Origin: RSA9 sp036381195
Lineage (GTDB): Bacteria > Gemmatimonadota > Gemmatimonadetes > Longimicrobiales > RSA9
Reading direction: 5' to 3'
Assembly: GCA_036381195.1 (NCBI GenBank)
Contig: DASVDH010000078.1
Coordinates: 1 to 64,000, forward strand
Length of the DNA stretch: 64,000 bases
The position numbers and the translations under genes are program-made. The notes under the pieces were generated by a model. That model searched no databases. It was given only the letters and a program-made list of their open reading frames with translations, and was not told the origin of the DNA. Shown here piece by piece: positions 8,857 through 17,761 of this stretch. The stretch's first letter is position 1. Each line of letters opens with the position of its first letter.

Positions 8857-9837
8857 TTGAGCAGCACGCTGGTCACAGGCGCGACGGGCTTCACGGGCTC
8901 CCATCTCTGCCGCCGGCTGGTCGCGGACGGCCATCATGTGATCGCGCTGGTCCGGCCGACGAGCCGGACGCGGGAGCTGGAGGAGATGGGGGTCGAGTGC
9001 CGGGTCGCGGACATCTGCGACCGCGCGGCGCTGAGATCCGTGTTCCCCCGGGTCGACGTCGTCTATCATCTCGCCGCGGCGTATCGAACCGAGCACGCCG
9101 ACCGTACGGTGTTCGAGCGGGTGAACGTCCAGGCGACGGAGAACCTTCTCGCCACGGCGCTCGAGGCGGGCGTCGGGCGATTCGTGCACTGCTCGACGGT
9201 GGGGGTCCAGGGGCACATCGAGGACCCACCCGCCCGGGAGGAGTACCGGTTCCGTCCCGGTGACCATTATCAGCGTAGCAAGCTGGAGGGCGAGCTGCTC
9301 GCGCGGTCCTACGCGGACCGCGGTTTGGACGTGACCGTGGTTCGCCCCGTCGGGATCTACGGCCCGGGGGATTCGCGGTTCCTCAAGCTGTTCCGTGCGA
9401 TCGCGCGGGGCCGGTTCATCATGATCGGGTCCGGCGAGGTGCTGTACCACCTGACGTTCGTGGACGATCTGGTGGAGGGCTTCGTCCTGGCGGGTTCGAG
9501 CCCGGCGGCAAGAGGAGAGGTCTTCACCATCGGCGGCCCGCGCTATACGACGCTGCGGGAGCTGGTGAACCTCATTGCCGACACGCTGGGCCGGCCACAC
9601 CCCCGCGGGCGGATCCCGTTCTGGCCGGTGCACGCGGCGGCGGTGGTCTGCGAGCGGGTGTGCCGCCCGCTCGGCATCGCGCCGCCGCTGTACCCCCGCC
9701 GGGTCGAGTTCTTCACCCACGACCGCGCCTTCGACATCTCCAAGGCGCGCCGCCTGTTGGGTTACGAGCCGCGCGTGGACCTGGAAGAAGGGCTCGGGCG
9801 GACGGCCGCATGGTATCGCGAGCAGGGTCTGCTATGA
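8857..9837 (+). CDS. NAD(P)-dependent sugar epimerase/dehydratase family (extended SDR)
   Basis: 326 residues, a normal length. The nucleotide site TGATGFTGSHL is at about 6-16, HLAAAYR at about 69, the catalytic serine in CSTVG near 110 and YQRSK near 138. The family acts on nucleotide sugars (epimerisation, dehydration or reduction) or on steroid- and flavonoid-like substrates; the substrate here is not predictable. The long frame upstream has no homology, so I chose TTG at 8857, exactly before the first strand. The stop overlaps the next start as ATGA, the first of a chain of four-base overlaps running to 15251. Confidence 0.88.
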   Translation: MSSTLVTGATGFTGSHLCRRLVADGHHVIALVRPTSRTRELEEMGVECRVADICDRAALRSVFPRVDVVYHLAAAYRTEHADRTVFERVNVQATENLLATALEAGVGRFVHCSTVGVQGHIEDPPAREEYRFRPGDHYQRSKLEGELLARSYADRGLDVTVVRPVGIYGPGDSRFLKLFRAIARGRFIMIGSGEVLYHLTFVDDLVEGFVLAGSSPAARGEVFTIGGPRYTTLRELVNLIADTLGRPHPRGRIPFWPVHAAAVVCERVCRPLGIAPPLYPRRVEFFTHDRAFDISKARRLLGYEPRVDLEEGLGRTAAWYREQGLL

Positions 9838-10697
9838 CGGTCCGGCCCGCCATCGGCGGTCAGCCGGCGGCAGCGCGCGCGCAGCGCGGGGTCCTGGTGG
9901 ACGGGCACGTCCACCTGCACGCATGCTTCGACCTGCAAACCTTCCTGGACAGCGCAGTCGGCAATTTCCGGCGTGCAGCAGAGGGTGCCGGACTGCCGGG
10001 CGACACGCTCGGCTGCCTCTGCCTCGTGGATTTCGGACCGCGGCTCCCGTTCGTCGAGCTCCGCGATCGTGCGGGCGCAGAGGTGTGCGACGGCTGGACG
10101 GTCGGCGCGCTCGACGAGGAGAGCTCTCTCTGCCTGACCCGGACGGACGGCGCCCGCCTGCTGCTCCTCGCAGGCCAGCAGATCCACACGCGGGACGGGC
10201 TCGAGGTGCTGGCGCTGGCGACGGCGAAGCGGTTCCAGGATGGGCTGGGCCTCGAGGAGACGGTGGACCGGGTTCTCGCCGCGGACGCGATCGCCGTGGT
10301 GCCCTGGGGCTTCGGGAAATGGTGGCTCGGCCGGGGGAGGCGGGTCGCCCGGCTGATCGAGCGCGCTCCCCCGGGCCTTTTCCTGGGCGACAACGCTGGC
10401 AGGCCGGAGCTCGGCCGGCGCTCCAGACTCTTCGACCTGGCGGCCGAGCGCGGAGTGCGCGTGCTTCCGGGGACCGATCCCCTGCCCTTCCGGAGGAGCG
10501 CGGCGCTGCCGGGGCGCTACGGGTTCGCGCTGCCCGCCGGACTCCATCCGCAACGGCCTGCGGAAGGGTTGAGGCGGGCCCTCCTCGACGCGACCGCGCA
10601 GCCGCGCATTTTCGGGCGGCGCGCGCGGCCGCTCCGGTTCCTGCGCGACCAGACGATGATCAACCTGAGAAAGTACGTCGGAGGGCCGGCCGCGTGA
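9834..10697 (+). CDS. Predicted PHP/amidohydrolase-like protein of unknown function
   Basis: 287 residues. The N-terminus has DGHVHLHACFD at about 22-32, the type of histidine cluster that opens PHP and metal-dependent amidohydrolase barrels, and later GDNAGRPE and GTDPLP near 183 and 212. No membrane span or signal peptide is seen. I cannot name its substrate. It is coupled by ATGA to the epimerase and by GTGA to the following GT4, so it is made with them, which suggests a sugar-phosphate or regulatory phosphatase role (inference). Confidence 0.7.
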   Translation: MTVRPAIGGQPAAARAQRGVLVDGHVHLHACFDLQTFLDSAVGNFRRAAEGAGLPGDTLGCLCLVDFGPRLPFVELRDRAGAEVCDGWTVGALDEESSLCLTRTDGARLLLLAGQQIHTRDGLEVLALATAKRFQDGLGLEETVDRVLAADAIAVVPWGFGKWWLGRGRRVARLIERAPPGLFLGDNAGRPELGRRSRLFDLAAERGVRVLPGTDPLPFRRSAALPGRYGFALPAGLHPQRPAEGLRRALLDATAQPRIFGRRARPLRFLRDQTMINLRKYVGGPAA

Positions 10698-11869
10698 GAG
10701 TCCTCGTCGTCGCCCCCGAGCCCTTCTTCTCGCCGCGAGGCACGCCGTTCAGCGTGTACTACCGCACCCTCGTCACGGCCGAGCTGGGAGCGCGCATCGA
10801 TCTGTTGACGTACGGCGAGGGGGACGACGTCGACATCCCCGGAGTCCGGGTCATCCGCATCCCGCGGTTCCCGTGGCTCGGGCCGATCCGGATCGGGCCC
10901 TCGTGGCCGAAGCTCCTCCTGGACATCGTCCTCCTCGCGTGGACGGTGGCCCTCCTCGCCCGAAACCGCTACGACGTCGTCCATGCGCACGAGGAGGCCG
11001 TGTTCTTCTGTCGTTACCTGAAGCCGATCTTCGGGTTCAGGCTGATCTACGACATGCATTCCAGTCTTCCGCAGCAGTTGCGGAACTTCCGGTTCAGCTC
11101 CTCACGCGCGCTGATCCGGGTGTTCGAGGGCCTCGAGGACAGCAGCTTGCGGGCGGCCGATGCGGTGATCACGATCTGTCCGGATCTCGCCGATTACGCC
11201 GTGCGCCGCATTCCGGACCCGAAGCGTCATTTCCTGATCGAGAACTCGATCTTCGAGCCGGTTCGGCTGCGAGCGGGCGCGCCGCGCCGCGCGGCCGGAG
11301 CCCTGGCTCCACCCGAGCTGCCGGGCGATCGGCTGATCGTGCTCTATGCCGGGACGTTCGAACCCTACCAGGGGCTCGACCTCCTCATCCCCGCGTTCGC
11401 GCGGGTCCGGGCGAGCCGGCCCGATGCGCTGCTCGTGCTGGCAGGAGGCCAGCCCGCGCAGGTGGACCGTTACCGCCGGCTGGCCGAGGAGGAGGGCGTC
11501 GGCGAGGCCTGCGTCTTCACGGGCATGCTGGAGCAGGAGGCGGTGCGCCAGCTCGCGCGCCGGGCGGCGGTGCTGACGTCGCCGCGGACGGCGGGCATGA
11601 ACACGCCGCTGAAGATCTACGAGCAGTTGGCGAGTGGGATCCCGCTGGTCGCCACGCGTGTGGCGGCTCACACCCAGGTCTTGAACGAGGACGTCTGCTT
11701 TCTCGTCGACCCGGAGCCGGACAGTCTGGCGGCCGGGATCCTGGCCGCGTTGCGCGGCGATGAGCGGTGCCGCCGGGTCGTCGCCGCCGCGCGCGCCCTC
11801 TACGACGCCCACTACTCGCGTACCGCGTACGAGGCCAAGATGCGGGCGCTCCTGCAGGCCGTCTCCTGA
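10694..11869 (+). CDS. Glycosyltransferase family 4 (GT-B)
   Basis: 391 residues. Starts VRVLVVAPEPFFSPRGTPFS, the N-terminal Rossmann domain of GT4 enzymes that grip the acceptor. The donor-binding C-terminal domain has LYAGTFEPYQGLDLLI (about 216) and a PRTAGMNTPLKIYEQLASG segment (about 297), which carries the usual E-rich nucleotide-sugar motif in a variant form. Retaining transferase using an NDP-sugar; linkage unknown. GTG start overlaps the upstream stop as GTGA, and its stop overlaps the next ATG. Confidence 0.9.
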   Translation: MRVLVVAPEPFFSPRGTPFSVYYRTLVTAELGARIDLLTYGEGDDVDIPGVRVIRIPRFPWLGPIRIGPSWPKLLLDIVLLAWTVALLARNRYDVVHAHEEAVFFCRYLKPIFGFRLIYDMHSSLPQQLRNFRFSSSRALIRVFEGLEDSSLRAADAVITICPDLADYAVRRIPDPKRHFLIENSIFEPVRLRAGAPRRAAGALAPPELPGDRLIVLYAGTFEPYQGLDLLIPAFARVRASRPDALLVLAGGQPAQVDRYRRLAEEEGVGEACVFTGMLEQEAVRQLARRAAVLTSPRTAGMNTPLKIYEQLASGIPLVATRVAAHTQVLNEDVCFLVDPEPDSLAAGILAALRGDERCRRVVAAARALYDAHYSRTAYEAKMRALLQAVS

Positions 11870-13749
11870 TGTGCGGCATCGCCGGCATCATCTCGCTCGG
11901 CGGGGCGGCCCCCACGCACGAGGCGCTCCGTGCCGCCTGCGACGCCCTGGTGCATCGCGGGCCCGATGACGAGGCGATCGACATCCGCGGCCAGGTGGGG
12001 CTGGGGATGCGGCGCCTCGCAGTCATTGACGTGGCCGGCGGGCGCCAGCCGTACGTCAACGAGGACGGGACGGTCCGCGCGGTCTTCAACGGCGAGATCT
12101 ACAACTTTCGCGAGCTGCGGAGATCTCTCGCGGCGCGTGGGCATCGGTTCACATCCCGGACGGACGGGGAAGTGATCGTCCATCTCTGGGAGGAACACGG
12201 ACCGGAGTTCCTCCGCATGCTCAACGGGATGTTCGCGATCGCGCTCCACGATGCCCGGCGGCAGCGTGTTGTCCTGGCGCGCGACCGGCTGGGCGTGAAG
12301 CCGCTGTACTACGCGCGGACGAGGGACCACCTCGTCTTCGGCTCGGAGGTGAAGGCGATCCTCGCCTCGGGCCTGGTGGACCGGGGGCTGGACGTGGATG
12401 CGCTGGGCGAGTTCCTGGCGTGGGAGTACGTGCCCGCGCCGCGCACGCTGTTCACCGGGATCATGAAGCTGGAGCCCGCCCAGTCGCTCGAGATCCACCT
12501 CGCGAGCTCACGGCTGTGCTTCCGCACCTGGTGGGACATCCCGCTGCCGGAGGAGCAGGAGGGGCTCGCGCCGAGGGGGGCCGGCGAGTGGGCGGAGGCG
12601 GTGGAGGAGAAGATCCGGACGGCGGTCCAGCGGCAGCTCATCAGCGACGTGCCCCTCGGCGCGTTCCTGTCCGGAGGCGTGGACAGTTCGCTGGTGGTGG
12701 CCGGCATGGGGGATGCCCGCGTCTTCACCATCGGGTTCGACGACCCCACCTACAACGAGCTGCGATGGGCGCGCGCCGTGGCGGCGCACCTGGGCGTGCG
12801 CCACGAGGTGGAGGTGATCCGGCCGGACGCGATCGAGCTCTTCGATCGAATCATGCCGTTCCTCGACGACCCGATCGCGGACTCGTCCGTCTTCCCGACG
12901 TACCTGGTTTCGCGTCTGGCACGCCGGGAGGTGACGGTCGCCCTCACGGGTGACGGCGGGGACGAGCTGTTCGGCGGATACGAGACGTACGTCGCGCAGC
13001 AGCTCGCAGGGGCGTGGGCGCGAGTCCCGCGACTCTTGAGGGAGAGGCTGCTCGCGCCCCTCATCCGGCGCATGCGGCCGCGCCCCGCCAAGAAGGGCCT
13101 GGTCAACAAGGCGAAGCGGTTCGTGGACGGCCTCGAGCACGACGAGGCGCTGGGGCATGCGCGGTGGCGGCTGTTCCTGGGCGAGCGCTTGCGGCGGGAG
13201 CTGTTCACGCCGGAAGCGGAGAGCGCGCTGCGCGCGCCGGCCGGCAGCCACATCCTGCGGCTGATGAAGGCCGCCGGCCCGCGATCTCCGCTGGCGAGCG
13301 GGCTCTACACCGACGTGAAGAGCTACCTCAGCGACAACTGCCTGCTGAAGGTGGACCGGATGTCGATGGCGTGCTCGCTCGAGGTTCGGGTGCCGTTGCT
13401 GGACCACGAGCTGGTCGAGCTCGCGTTCGCCGTGCCGGATGGATTGAAGGTCCGGCGCGGCGAGACGAAGGTCCTGCTGAAGGAGGTCGCGGCGCGCGCG
13501 GTTCCGAGGTCCTGCGTCTACCGCCAGAAGGAGGGGTTCAGCACGCCGATCAAGCATTGGCTGCGCGGGCCGTTCCGCCCGATGCTGGAGGAGGCACTGG
13601 CGCCCGAGCGCGTGCGTCGGGAGGGGCTGTTCCGGGCCGAGGCCGTCGAGACGCTCAAGCGAGAGCACCTCGCGGGCCGGGCCAATCACAGTCACGTGCT
13701 GTGGGCGCTCCTGGTCTTCCAGGATTGGCGGCAGCGCTGGCGCGTATGA
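11869..13749 (+). CDS. Asparagine synthase-type amidotransferase (exosortase-associated amidotransferase 1-like)
   Basis: 626 residues. N-terminal Ntn glutaminase starts MCGIAGI, so Cys2 is the nucleophile exposed after Met removal. HRGPDDE and FNGEIYNF follow. The synthetase domain has the pyrophosphate loop LSGGVDSS at about 267-274 and LTGDGGDELFGGY near 362. Length and order match the amidotransferase that accompanies exosortase A loci. Such enzymes transfer glutamine nitrogen to a carboxylate, in glycan clusters probably a uronic acid to give a uronamide (inference). Start ATG overlaps the GT4 stop (TGATG); its stop overlaps the next start (ATGA). Confidence 0.93.
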   Translation: MCGIAGIISLGGAAPTHEALRAACDALVHRGPDDEAIDIRGQVGLGMRRLAVIDVAGGRQPYVNEDGTVRAVFNGEIYNFRELRRSLAARGHRFTSRTDGEVIVHLWEEHGPEFLRMLNGMFAIALHDARRQRVVLARDRLGVKPLYYARTRDHLVFGSEVKAILASGLVDRGLDVDALGEFLAWEYVPAPRTLFTGIMKLEPAQSLEIHLASSRLCFRTWWDIPLPEEQEGLAPRGAGEWAEAVEEKIRTAVQRQLISDVPLGAFLSGGVDSSLVVAGMGDARVFTIGFDDPTYNELRWARAVAAHLGVRHEVEVIRPDAIELFDRIMPFLDDPIADSSVFPTYLVSRLARREVTVALTGDGGDELFGGYETYVAQQLAGAWARVPRLLRERLLAPLIRRMRPRPAKKGLVNKAKRFVDGLEHDEALGHARWRLFLGERLRRELFTPEAESALRAPAGSHILRLMKAAGPRSPLASGLYTDVKSYLSDNCLLKVDRMSMACSLEVRVPLLDHELVELAFAVPDGLKVRRGETKVLLKEVAARAVPRSCVYRQKEGFSTPIKHWLRGPFRPMLEEALAPERVRREGLFRAEAVETLKREHLAGRANHSHVLWALLVFQDWRQRWRV

Positions 13750-15251
13750 TCGAGCGGCGGCCCTCGGATTTCGCCCGGGACCGGTACGACCTGCTCGTCG
13801 TGGGCGGAGGGGTCTACGGCGTCGCGCTCACGCTGGAGGCGGCGTTGCGCGGGCTGCGGCCGCTCCTCGTGGAGCGAGCCGACTTCGGGGGCGGGACGAC
13901 ATGGAACAGCTTCCGGATCATTCATGGGGGCCTGCGCTATCTGCAGACCCTCGACCTGCGGCGCTTCCGGGAATCGGTGCGTGAGCGTCGATGGTTCTTA
14001 CGCCACTTCCCTGAGGTGGTCCGGCCCTTCCCGTTCGTGATGCCGATCTCCGGCAAGGGGATGCGCCGGGTACCCGTCCTCCGCGCCGCGCTGCGCCTCA
14101 ACGACCTGCTGTCCTCGCGGCGCAACCATGGGGTGGAATCCACGCACCACATCGGCGGAGGCCGGATCCTGGGCGTGCCGGAGGCGCTGGAGCTGGTACC
14201 GGGCCTCGACCGCCGCAAGCTCCGCGGAGCCGCGCTCTGGTACGACGGCGTGATGACGTGTGCGCCGCGCGTGCTCATCGAGATGCTCCACTGGGCGTGC
14301 GCGGCCGGAGCGCGCGCGCTGAACTACGTCGAGGCGAAGCGGCTGCTGGTGGAGGGGACGCGGGTGGCCGGGCTCGAAGCCGTGGACCGCACTAATGGCG
14401 AGACCCTGGTCTTCCGGGCGCCCGTCGTGGCCAACTGCGCCGGCCCGGACGTGCGTGGCCTGGCGCGGCGGTTGGATCGCGATGTCCCGCACCTGTTCTC
14501 GCCCTCCATGGCGTTCAACCTCCTGATCTCCAGGTCGGCGCCATCCCGGTTCGGCGTCGCGGTGACGGCGGACCGCCCCGGCGCGAGGACGTATTTCGTG
14601 CGGCCGTGGGGCGACTGGTCGTTCGCGGGCACGTGCCATGTCCCGGCGAGCGACGAGGCGGCCGTACACGGGCCCGGCCCGCGCGACGTCGAGGGGATGA
14701 TCGCCGACCTGAACGCCGGATTGCCGGGCTGGGGCGTGACGACGGACGACGTGCGCCGCGTCTTCTGGGGCGTGCTCCCGGTCGCGACCCGCGGGACCGT
14801 TCGCTTGTCGACCCGGCCCGTGCTGCACGATCATGCACGGAGCGGCGGGCCCGCCGGGCTGTTCAGCGTGTCGGGCGTGAAGTTCACGACGGCGCGCCGG
14901 GTTGCCGAGGTCTTGCTGGCGGCGATCCTCGAGCGGGTGCCCGGCATGCGGCCCGGCCCGGTTTCCCCGATCGAGCGCCCGGAGCCTGCCCCCGTCCCCA
15001 CCGCCTCCGAGTTCCGCTCGCTGCTGCAAGCGGAGCCCGCAGCCGCCCGTTCCCTCGTCGCCCGGCTGATGGAGCGCGAGGCCGTCATCGCACCGGATGA
15101 CCTGCTCCTGCGACGGACCGATTGGGGAGCCGACCCGGAGCAGCGGGACGTGTTCGCCAGGGAGTTGGGGAGCGTGCTCGATGCGCGCTCCCACGGGCCC
15201 GGGGCGGTCGAGCAGCCGGCGGCGGCAGGCGGGGCCGAGGGCCGCGCCTGA
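13746..15251 (+). CDS. FAD-dependent glycerol-3-phosphate dehydrogenase-like oxidoreductase
   Basis: 501 residues. The FAD site VVGGGVYGVAL is at about 18-28 and RIIHGGLRYLQ at about 59-69, which matches the GlpD substrate/flavin segment. NCAGPDVRGLA near 221 and VSGVKFTTAR near 375 complete the DAO-fold pattern. GlpD enzymes oxidise sn-glycerol 3-phosphate to dihydroxyacetone phosphate at the inner membrane. The C-terminal cap is shorter than in E. coli GlpD. Being the last gene of a coupled glycan operon, it may instead oxidise a glycan-derived polyol phosphate or provide precursors (inference). Confidence 0.85.
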   Translation: MIERRPSDFARDRYDLLVVGGGVYGVALTLEAALRGLRPLLVERADFGGGTTWNSFRIIHGGLRYLQTLDLRRFRESVRERRWFLRHFPEVVRPFPFVMPISGKGMRRVPVLRAALRLNDLLSSRRNHGVESTHHIGGGRILGVPEALELVPGLDRRKLRGAALWYDGVMTCAPRVLIEMLHWACAAGARALNYVEAKRLLVEGTRVAGLEAVDRTNGETLVFRAPVVANCAGPDVRGLARRLDRDVPHLFSPSMAFNLLISRSAPSRFGVAVTADRPGARTYFVRPWGDWSFAGTCHVPASDEAAVHGPGPRDVEGMIADLNAGLPGWGVTTDDVRRVFWGVLPVATRGTVRLSTRPVLHDHARSGGPAGLFSVSGVKFTTARRVAEVLLAAILERVPGMRPGPVSPIERPEPAPVPTASEFRSLLQAEPAAARSLVARLMEREAVIAPDDLLLRRTDWGADPEQRDVFARELGSVLDARSHGPGAVEQPAAAGGAEGRA

Positions 15252-15886
15252 GGAGCTCTTCCCGGACGGCGAGCGAGCGACCCGCTCCCGAGCGTAGAAG
15301 GCCGCCGTTGCGTCCGGGCCACAGTTGTCGCGCTGTCGTCCGGAGGCTCGCCGCCGCATCCCGCAGCCGCGGACGCGTCCAGGTCCGGATCCGCCGCGGG
15401 AGAGGGCAGTACTCTGCGATGCCGCCCCGGGCGCCGGTGACGTGTCCCGCCGAGCCGCGCCGTGGCGGGCTTCGTGCATCGCGCGCGGGCCGAGGTCAGG
15501 GCCAAGGTGACCTCGTGTGCATCCTGCCGGACGGAGCGGGGGACCCGGAAGGATCGAGCCTCCGCCGGGGCGGACGACACGGACTTCTGCGCCCCCGCAC
15601 CAGGACGTGGAATTCGATCGAGACTCGAAGCCGCCGCCACGTGGGGTCTGGCCGCGCGGCGCCGCGGCCGGGGCGTCGTTCGCGTGGACGGCTCCCGTCG
15701 GCTTGCGGTGAGGCGGCGACGGCGCTGATGCGCCGCCGCCCCCGGCGCCACGGCTGATTTCACGCGGCTGCCGCTCCGCGCGCTCCGGCTCGTTCGGCGC
15801 GTTGCAATGCCCGTATCGCCGGCGCGCCGTTGCATCACCACCGGTTGCGTTCGGGTGCGACGGGGAACCAAGCACGAGAGGGCCGC
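15252..15886. other. Intergenic region, 635 bases, no gene seen
   Basis: Frames here have no recognisable domain. Two copies of CGTTGCA lie at 15800 and 15828, 50-90 bases before the next start. The second has a GG upstream, but the spacing is one base short of a sigma-54 element. The promoter of the 15887-24154 operon is expected here. Confidence 0.5.
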
Positions 15887-17761
15887 ATGATCCTGGGGAC
15901 CATCGAGGTGCCCTCCTGCCCCGGCCGGATCGCGGAGCGCTGGACGGCCTGGGGACTCGGCGACGGCGACGCGGCCTTCGAGCGCTGGGAAGAAGACGGC
16001 TTCCTTGCCGCGATCATCTCGAGCGGCGCACCTGCGCTGGACGAAGGCCGGCTGCTGCATCACGATCCCGCCTCGCGGGTGACCGCCATCCTCTACGGGG
16101 AGCTCCACGATGCGAGCGAGCTGGTCCGGCGGCTCGGCGGAGGACCGCGGCCAAAGGATGGGTCGCTGCTCGTGGAAGGGTATCTCCGCCTCGGGACCGA
16201 GCTCTTCCGCCTGCTCAACGGCAGCTTCGTCCTGGTGATTCGCGATCCCGCCCGGGGCCGGGTGTGGATCGCGCGGGACCATCTCGGCATCGAGTCGCTC
16301 TACTACCGCCGGACTGGCGAGGCGGTGCACTTCTGCTCCGAGCTGCGGCCGCTGACGAACGTCGGTGGCGGCCCGTGTCTGGAGCCGGCCGTGGTGCTCC
16401 GCTACCTCCTGCTCAACTACAACCCCGGCTTCGAGACGCTCTACCGCGGGATCGAGAAGCTCCGCGCTGGGCACGTGCTTCGGATCGAGGCTGGCGGCAT
16501 CCGCACCGAGCGCTACTGGGCGCCATCGTTCCGCGAGAATCCCGTCAAGTCGCGCGAGGAGTACCGCGAGGAGCTCCGTTCGCTGATCCGCGATGCGGTC
16601 CGCATCCGGCTCCAGCCCGGCTACGCGGCTGGCGCGTACCTGAGCGGCGGCATGGACAGCAGCTCGGTCGTCTGCCTGATGACCGAGGAGCTCGGCTCGC
16701 CGATCCACACGTTCTCGTTCCGCTGCGCCGTCAAGTCGTTCGACGAAGCGATCTATGCCCGAGCCGTGAGCCGGCACTGCGGCACCCGACACCACGAGGT
16801 GCCCTACGACGCGGGCAGCGCGCGGGAGATCGTCGAGCTCGTCCGGCTGCTGCACGAGCCGATCGCCGATGTCGGGATCGAAGTCGCGACGTTTCTCCTG
16901 GCGAAGAAGGCGGCAGGGCTGGCCGGTTACGTGCTGACGGGCGATGGCGGCGACGAGCTGTTCGCGGCGCACCCGGTCTACGCGGCGGACAAGGCGGCCG
17001 AGTGGTTCGAAGCGCTTCCGCCCCTCGTCCGCCGGCCGCTCGTCAACGTGCTCCAGCGGCTCCCGGACAGCAGCAAGAAGAAGAGCGCCATGGTCAAGCT
17101 GCGGCGCTTCGCATACAGCGTCGGGTTCCCGGGAGAGTTCCACAGCAACCGGTGGCGGATCTACTACAAGCCGGATGAGCTCAGGCAACTGCTCTCTCTC
17201 GACTGGCAGGCGGTCCTGGACACGGCCGATCCGCTCGCGCCGCTCCGGACGATCTACGCCGAGGCGGATGGCCCCGATCATCTGAGCAGGAGCCTGTACG
17301 GGGACTACCAGACCGTGGTGGACTTCTATCTGCGCCGGATGCAGGTGGTCCGGCGGTTGGGTTTCGTGGGGCGCTACCCGCTACTCGACCACCGCCTGGT
17401 CGAGTACGCGGCGCGGATCCCCTCGGGCCTGAAGGTCACGAGTGATGCGGCCACCAAGTTCCTGTTGCGGGACGCGATGGCCGACGTGCTCCCCCCGGAG
17501 ATCCTGGCGCGCAAGGACAAGCTGGGCAACAGCGTGCCGCTCAAGAACTGGCTGCGGGAACGCCCCGAGCTCCAGTCGCTCGTGGAGGAGTGTCTCTCGC
17601 CGGAGGCGGTGCGGCGGCGCGGCATCTTCGATCCGGACTCCGTACAGCAGCTCTGGCATCGCCATCTCGGTGGCCGGGAGAACAACAGCCATCGCATCTG
17701 GGCGATGGTGGTGTTCGAGCTGTGGTGCCGGAACAACATCGATGCGGGGGCCTCCGCATGA
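15887..17761 (+). CDS. Asparagine synthase homologue lacking the glutaminase cysteine
   Basis: 624 residues. The synthetase half is intact: LSGGMDSSSVVC at about 251-262, LTGDGGDELFAAH near 350, and a C-terminal RKDKLGNSVPLKNWLR segment. The N-terminal Ntn-like half is recognisable (VLVIRDPARGRVWIARDHLG, FCSELRPL) but begins MILGTIEVPSCPG. There is no Met-Cys-Gly, so the Gln-hydrolysing nucleophile is missing. It would need free ammonia, another amine, or a partner glutaminase; beta-lactam and carbapenam synthetases are known cysteine-free relatives. ATG 15887 has GAGAGG seven bases upstream; no Cys2-containing N-terminus is found in the preceding sequence. Coupled by ATGA to the next GT2. 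Confidence 0.9.
   Translation: MILGTIEVPSCPGRIAERWTAWGLGDGDAAFERWEEDGFLAAIISSGAPALDEGRLLHHDPASRVTAILYGELHDASELVRRLGGGPRPKDGSLLVEGYLRLGTELFRLLNGSFVLVIRDPARGRVWIARDHLGIESLYYRRTGEAVHFCSELRPLTNVGGGPCLEPAVVLRYLLLNYNPGFETLYRGIEKLRAGHVLRIEAGGIRTERYWAPSFRENPVKSREEYREELRSLIRDAVRIRLQPGYAAGAYLSGGMDSSSVVCLMTEELGSPIHTFSFRCAVKSFDEAIYARAVSRHCGTRHHEVPYDAGSAREIVELVRLLHEPIADVGIEVATFLLAKKAAGLAGYVLTGDGGDELFAAHPVYAADKAAEWFEALPPLVRRPLVNVLQRLPDSSKKKSAMVKLRRFAYSVGFPGEFHSNRWRIYYKPDELRQLLSLDWQAVLDTADPLAPLRTIYAEADGPDHLSRSLYGDYQTVVDFYLRRMQVVRRLGFVGRYPLLDHRLVEYAARIPSGLKVTSDAATKFLLRDAMADVLPPEILARKDKLGNSVPLKNWLRERPELQSLVEECLSPEAVRRRGIFDPDSVQQLWHRHLGGRENNSHRIWAMVVFELWCRNNIDAGASA

Noticed and set aside
15800..15834. Two CGTTGCA repeats before the Cys-less amidotransferase gene as promoter elements
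   Set aside because: The upstream GG is one base too close for a sigma-54 site, and sigma-54 spacing is strict. Two copies of a seven-base word are weak evidence for an operator.
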